From: UMGS1908 sp045655005
Lineage (GTDB): Bacteria; Bacillota; Clostridia; Christensenellales; UBA1242
DNA length: 64,000 nucleotides
Assembly: GCA_045655005.1 (NCBI GenBank)
Contig: JAZOOJ010000019.1
Coordinates: forward strand, 62,001 to 126,000
Reading direction: 5' to 3'
Made by a program: the position numbers and the translations under genes. Position 1 is the first letter of the stretch. Every line of letters starts with the position of its first letter. The notes beneath the pieces were generated by a model. The model saw nothing but the letters and a program-made list of their open reading frames with translations. It was not told the origin of the DNA and ran no database searches. Shown in pieces: positions 60,760 through 64,000 of this stretch.

Positions 60760-60788
60760 AGTTTACTATATTTGTGTACTTTTTGCAA
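60760..60788 (-). promoter_or_regulatory. lysK-trmL promoter
   Basis: Minus strand TTGCAA (60788-60783), 17 bases, and TAAACT (60765-60760). Confidence 0.5.
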
Positions 60789-60834
60789 GTGGGTATGGGT
60801 TGTTTTTTATAAAAATTATTCATTAAACTATTAA

Positions 60835-60861
60835 AAAGAAGCCTGAAAATCAGACTTCTTT
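60835..60861 (-). terminator. Terminator of the surface-protein gene
   Basis: On the minus strand AAAGAAGTCTGA pairs with TCAGGCTTCTTT (one wobble) around a 3-base loop, followed by T. Confidence 0.75.
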
Positions 60862-60870
60862 AAAATATTT

Positions 60871-63800
60871 TTATACAAATCCGTGTCCATCGTCGTCGCT
60901 TGCTTTAACTTTATTTTTCATTCTTGGCTTCTTGCCTTTGCCTTTTAATACATTAACTCTTGTAAAGATAAGCGCAAAGATTATTGCTGCAACAAGTAGA
61001 AGTGAAGATAGTGTGGCGAATAAGATTTCAAGTGTTTTGCTTTCTTCTTCAATTGGTTCTTCGTCTTTGTTTTCATTTGATGTATTTCTTAAATCAACGG
61101 CTTTTGTGATGTCTTTATCTGTGATTGCTGAAGTTGCTGATTTATATGATGACTCATCAATCTTTGTTAGTTTAAGGCTGTCAACAATAATTTCACCACT
61201 TGCATCGATTAATTCAAGTACAAATTCTGATGTGATTGCTTTTGATGTTGTTGCAACAAGGAATGTATAAGTTTTAAATTCGTTTGAAGTAATTGAAATT
61301 GTTTCGTTTAATTCGGTGAATGAAAGTGTTGCATATTTGCCTTCTTCAAGATTTAATGCCTTTGCAACAACTTCAAATTTATAGAATGAAGAAGCTGAAA
61401 GGGAATAACTTTGATATGGTTTAATCTTTGTAGAATTTCCATTTGCGTTCTTGATTACCAATACATAAGGAGTTGTAGCTTTATCATAAATGTAATCTGC
61501 AAGTGCATCTTTATCTGTTGAAGTATCAAGAATTGATAGGCTTCCAGTAGAGTCATCAGTCTTTTCAATTGTTAACGATTCGTAATAACCATTTCCTAAA
61601 CTTTCACCAACTTCAACGAATGATTCTCCGTCAAGTTGAACAAGTGTAATATTTTCTGCTTTTCTTTCGTCAACTGTTTTTTCATTTGCAAGGTCTGTAA
61701 AGATAGTTGCTGTAGAAGATTTAACGGTTGCTGTTTTGAATAATGCAGTGCCTGTTGTTGTCGATTCGCTTGAACCGTAGATAATTTCCAAATAAACTGT
61801 TGTTGCAGAAAGACCGTTCTTTAAATAGAATGATACTGTTTGCCAGTTGTTTTCAGAAGGAGTGATTACTTTCTTTGAAAGTTTTTGTGTTGCAAGAATC
61901 TTGTTGTTTGCGTTTAAAAGATTGATTGTAACATCACCTTCAAAATTAGTGTCAAGATAGGTATAAAGTGAAATTAATTTGTGTGATGATGCTGTAATTG
62001 AAATTTTGTCTGATTTGTAAGTTGTTGTAAAGTTGTTTATTGTTTTGTCGTCACCAAGATTGCTTTTTACATTTGAAATTGCAAGATAGTTTTCATAGAC
62101 ATTGTTTGGGTTGATGAAAGAAATATCTTCGCTTAAAGTGATTGAGCCAGCACCATTTGTAAATACATTGTTATAATTGTAACCGTTAATTATTCCGTGG
62201 AAGAACTTTTTGTCTTCGATTGCTTTTTGGTTTAACTTAAAGTCAGGATATAAGTCGCTTGTGAAAGCATCTTTTTCTTCATCAAAAGCAAAAGTAATAT
62301 TTTTAGCAACTACGATTTTTTCAGTTGCTTCACGTGTGCTGTTTGAATCAGTTATTTTGTAGACATCTCCAGTGCCTGGTTCGGTGTAAATGAATGCACC
62401 TTCGCTTAAATTGTAAACATATTCTTTTCCTTCGTGAGTGAAGTTTCCGGCTGTGCTAATTTCTTCTGGCAAATAGATGTATTCAATTTCACCATATTGA
62501 GAACCGCCTGACGAATATTTTGTAAGTTTATATTTGTATGGCATATAAACAAAAGTTGTTTCGTCGTCTGATAATTGTTCAAACAATTTTTCGTCAAATT
62601 CGATTGTGTCATCATTTACTGTAAAGTCTGAATTGTTTAGAATTGATGTATATGTGCTGTCGCTTAAATCGTCAAAATATTTATAAACATCGGTTTTTGT
62701 TGTGATTGTGTTTGTCCAACCGCTTGCAGTATAAAGTGGGTTTAAGTCGTTTTTCTTGGTGTCTATTAAGTTGAAATGTCCGTTTGTAACTGTCTCTGTT
62801 GGTAGAGAAGTGGTTAGAGATAGTTTTGTTGCGTCTGAATCTTTGTATTCTGTGCTTGAAATCTTTTCAATTACAAAATTATCAAACATAAAACTTGACT
62901 CTTTTGGAATTGAAAGTGTAACCCATACATCAGTTGTGTAAATTGGGCAAGATTCAACCAATATAACGGTTTCTTTCCAATAGTTGTTTATTGATGATGG
63001 TTTATCTTTCTCGCTTTGACTGTCATAAGGTTTTACAGTTAACTCTTTTGTTTTTACAGTTTTTGAGTTAAGTGTTGCATTTAAGAAAATTGTAAAACTT
63101 TGAGATGATGCATTTTTGTATGAATAATCACTTCTTGACCAAAGAGATACTCTGTAATAGTTAAATGGTTCAATTTGAGTCTTTTTTGAAGTTAAGCCAA
63201 GAGCTTTATCTCCGTAATTTTCAACAGTTAAAATAGAATTTGTTTCGTTACCAAATGTTGAATAAATTTTTGTTGTGTTCTGTTCGTTTGCAATTTTTAC
63301 ATCTGCGCCAGTAGTGCCACCGTTGCGGTTGTCAATTTCCCAATCAGATTCAGAAATGTGATTAATTCCATTAAAGTTTGAAATTACACGATAGTCATTT
63401 TCTGTTGTTTCACGATAATTTGCAATTGATATTGTATCGTCTGATGTAGAGTTTTTAACGGCTTCAAGATATGTTGAGTATTGAATCTTTTCGACTTTTG
63501 CGTCGTCAAAGAAAACAATACCGCTTGACTTTGTGCTTTCAGAACCCAAAGAAAGTTTTAAACTTGTTTTGTATTTACCAGCGTTATCAGCATTGTAATC
63601 GGTGCTTACATAAATTGAGTATTTTGTCCAAGCAGAATTGCTTGCTTCGTTTACATAACTGATTGTTGTTTGGTCGTGTGACCAGGTGTTTGAAGAACTG
63701 TCATAGGTATAAGTTGTGTTACCATCAACGTAATCTTGGTCGATTATTGGTCGATTATCGTCGGTGTTTTCTTTATAGAAATAAGATGTAACGCCAGATG

Positions 63801-64000
63801 TAACTTTTTTATACAGTGATAAATTGTTTGTGTTGCTGTCTGCTTGAATGTCTGTGAAATATTCATTCTCTAAATCTTTGCCAAGAGCGATTGATGCAAG
63901 GGAGCCTTCGGTCTTTACCCAAACAGAAACTCTGTAATAAGAATATGCTTCAAGTGTAAAGTCGTTTGATACATAAGAATAATATACATTACGAGGACTT
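60871..64000 (-). CDS. Large anchored surface protein with repeated jelly-roll (CBM-like) modules, N-terminus outside the window
   Basis: The frame stays open to the right edge without a stop, so the gene continues beyond it; 1042 residues are visible. It consists of beta-sandwich modules, each with a YYRVSVW-type strand and later aromatic-flanked strands. Clear repeats are SYYRVSVWVKTEGS, FNYYRVSLWSRSD, and two more (LISLYTYLDTN and FYKFEVVAKALN). They resemble family 4/9/22 carbohydrate-binding modules. Near the end a Glu-rich linker precedes one membrane helix (LEILFATLSSLLLVAAIIFALIFT) and a basic Lys/Arg tail, so the protein is anchored with its modules outside. Sugar or cell-wall binding is inferred. 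A TTG seen at 63549 is internal, not a start. Confidence 0.85.
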   Translation of the reverse strand, partial: SPRNVYYSYVSNDFTLEAYSYYRVSVWVKTEGSLASIALGKDLENEYFTDIQADSNTNNLSLYKKVTSGVTSYFYKENTDDNRPIIDQDYVDGNTTYTYDSSSNTWSHDQTTISYVNEASNSAWTKYSIYVSTDYNADNAGKYKTSLKLSLGSESTKSSGIVFFDDAKVEKIQYSTYLEAVKNSTSDDTISIANYRETTENDYRVISNFNGINHISESDWEIDNRNGGTTGADVKIANEQNTTKIYSTFGNETNSILTVENYGDKALGLTSKKTQIEPFNYYRVSLWSRSDYSYKNASSQSFTIFLNATLNSKTVKTKELTVKPYDSQSEKDKPSSINNYWKETVILVESCPIYTTDVWVTLSIPKESSFMFDNFVIEKISSTEYKDSDATKLSLTTSLPTETVTNGHFNLIDTKKNDLNPLYTASGWTNTITTKTDVYKYFDDLSDSTYTSILNNSDFTVNDDTIEFDEKLFEQLSDDETTFVYMPYKYKLTKYSSGGSQYGEIEYIYLPEEISTAGNFTHEGKEYVYNLSEGAFIYTEPGTGDVYKITDSNSTREATEKIVVAKNITFAFDEEKDAFTSDLYPDFKLNQKAIEDKKFFHGIINGYNYNNVFTNGAGSITLSEDISFINPNNVYENYLAISNVKSNLGDDKTINNFTTTYKSDKISITASSHKLISLYTYLDTNFEGDVTINLLNANNKILATQKLSKKVITPSENNWQTVSFYLKNGLSATTVYLEIIYGSSESTTTGTALFKTATVKSSTATIFTDLANEKTVDERKAENITLVQLDGESFVEVGESLGNGYYESLTIEKTDDSTGSLSILDTSTDKDALADYIYDKATTPYVLVIKNANGNSTKIKPYQSYSLSASSFYKFEVVAKALNLEEGKYATLSFTELNETISITSNEFKTYTFLVATTSKAITSEFVLELIDASGEIIVDSLKLTKIDESSYKSATSAITDKDITKAVDLRNTSNENKDEEPIEEESKTLEILFATLSSLLLVAAIIFALIFTRVNVLKGKGKKPRMKNKVKASDDDGHGFV

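Noticed and set aside
63547..63549. TTG as start codon of the surface protein
   Set aside because: The frame continues open to the right edge with the same module type, and no ribosome binding site precedes the TTG.
1..64000. Insertion sequences, phage genes, attachment sites or replication origin
   Set aside because: No transposase, integrase, terminase, dnaA or flanking direct repeats were recognised anywhere in the window.

Overview
The window is a gene-dense, AT-rich chromosomal segment from a Gram-positive, low-GC bacterium (Bacillota). The best guess is an uncultivated, gut-type member of the Clostridia. The grounds are the ctsR-mcsA-mcsB-clpC stress operon with a CtsR box, a long-form hibernation factor, peptidoglycan genes (Ddl and a MurF-like ligase), TTG and GTG starts with purine-rich ribosome binding sites, and TGA read as stop. 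A class I lysyl-tRNA synthetase is an unusual extra marker. No insertion sequence, phage gene, CRISPR array or origin was seen, and no gap between genes exceeds about 300 bases.

Left part (1-11.6 kb): after the tail of an unknown gene and a terminator comes a four-gene unit of proteins I do not recognise. Three carry a two-helix membrane hairpin between a helical head and a long helical tail. The second is a 2631-residue giant with about nine copies of a ~107-residue repeat. The fourth is small and soluble. This is the best candidate for an undescribed system.

Housekeeping core (11.7-29.6 kb): prfB-tsaD; a PPOX flavoprotein; a Cys-rich membrane protein; DegV; ctsR-mcsA-mcsB-clpC (protein quality control by arginine phosphorylation); hpf; two unknown genes; a degenerate ABC ATPase; a PucR-type HTH protein; nth; obgE; yhbY; pheS-pheT.

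Middle (29.7-48.2 kb): an unknown helical protein, a MATE-like flippase, a histidine phosphatase, a GH13 glucosidase, then pdp-deoC-tsaE-tsaB-rimI-hydrolase-MurF-like (nucleoside salvage, t6A modification, wall synthesis), ddl, a GH95-like glycosidase, and a unit of a disordered protein, a duplicated DUF1538 membrane protein and two P-II-like proteins.

Right part (48.3-64 kb): a ferritin-like protein, tRNA-Leu(CAA), a surface LRR protein, two zinc-ribbon proteins, a DUF2804 protein, several unknown proteins, an ABC exporter, lysK-trmL, and the C-terminal 1042 residues of a large anchored surface protein that runs off the right edge. Most transcription units end in clear hairpin-plus-T terminators. 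Promoters are often TTGATT or TTGAAA, 17 bp, TATAAT, frequently with an extended TGn -10.
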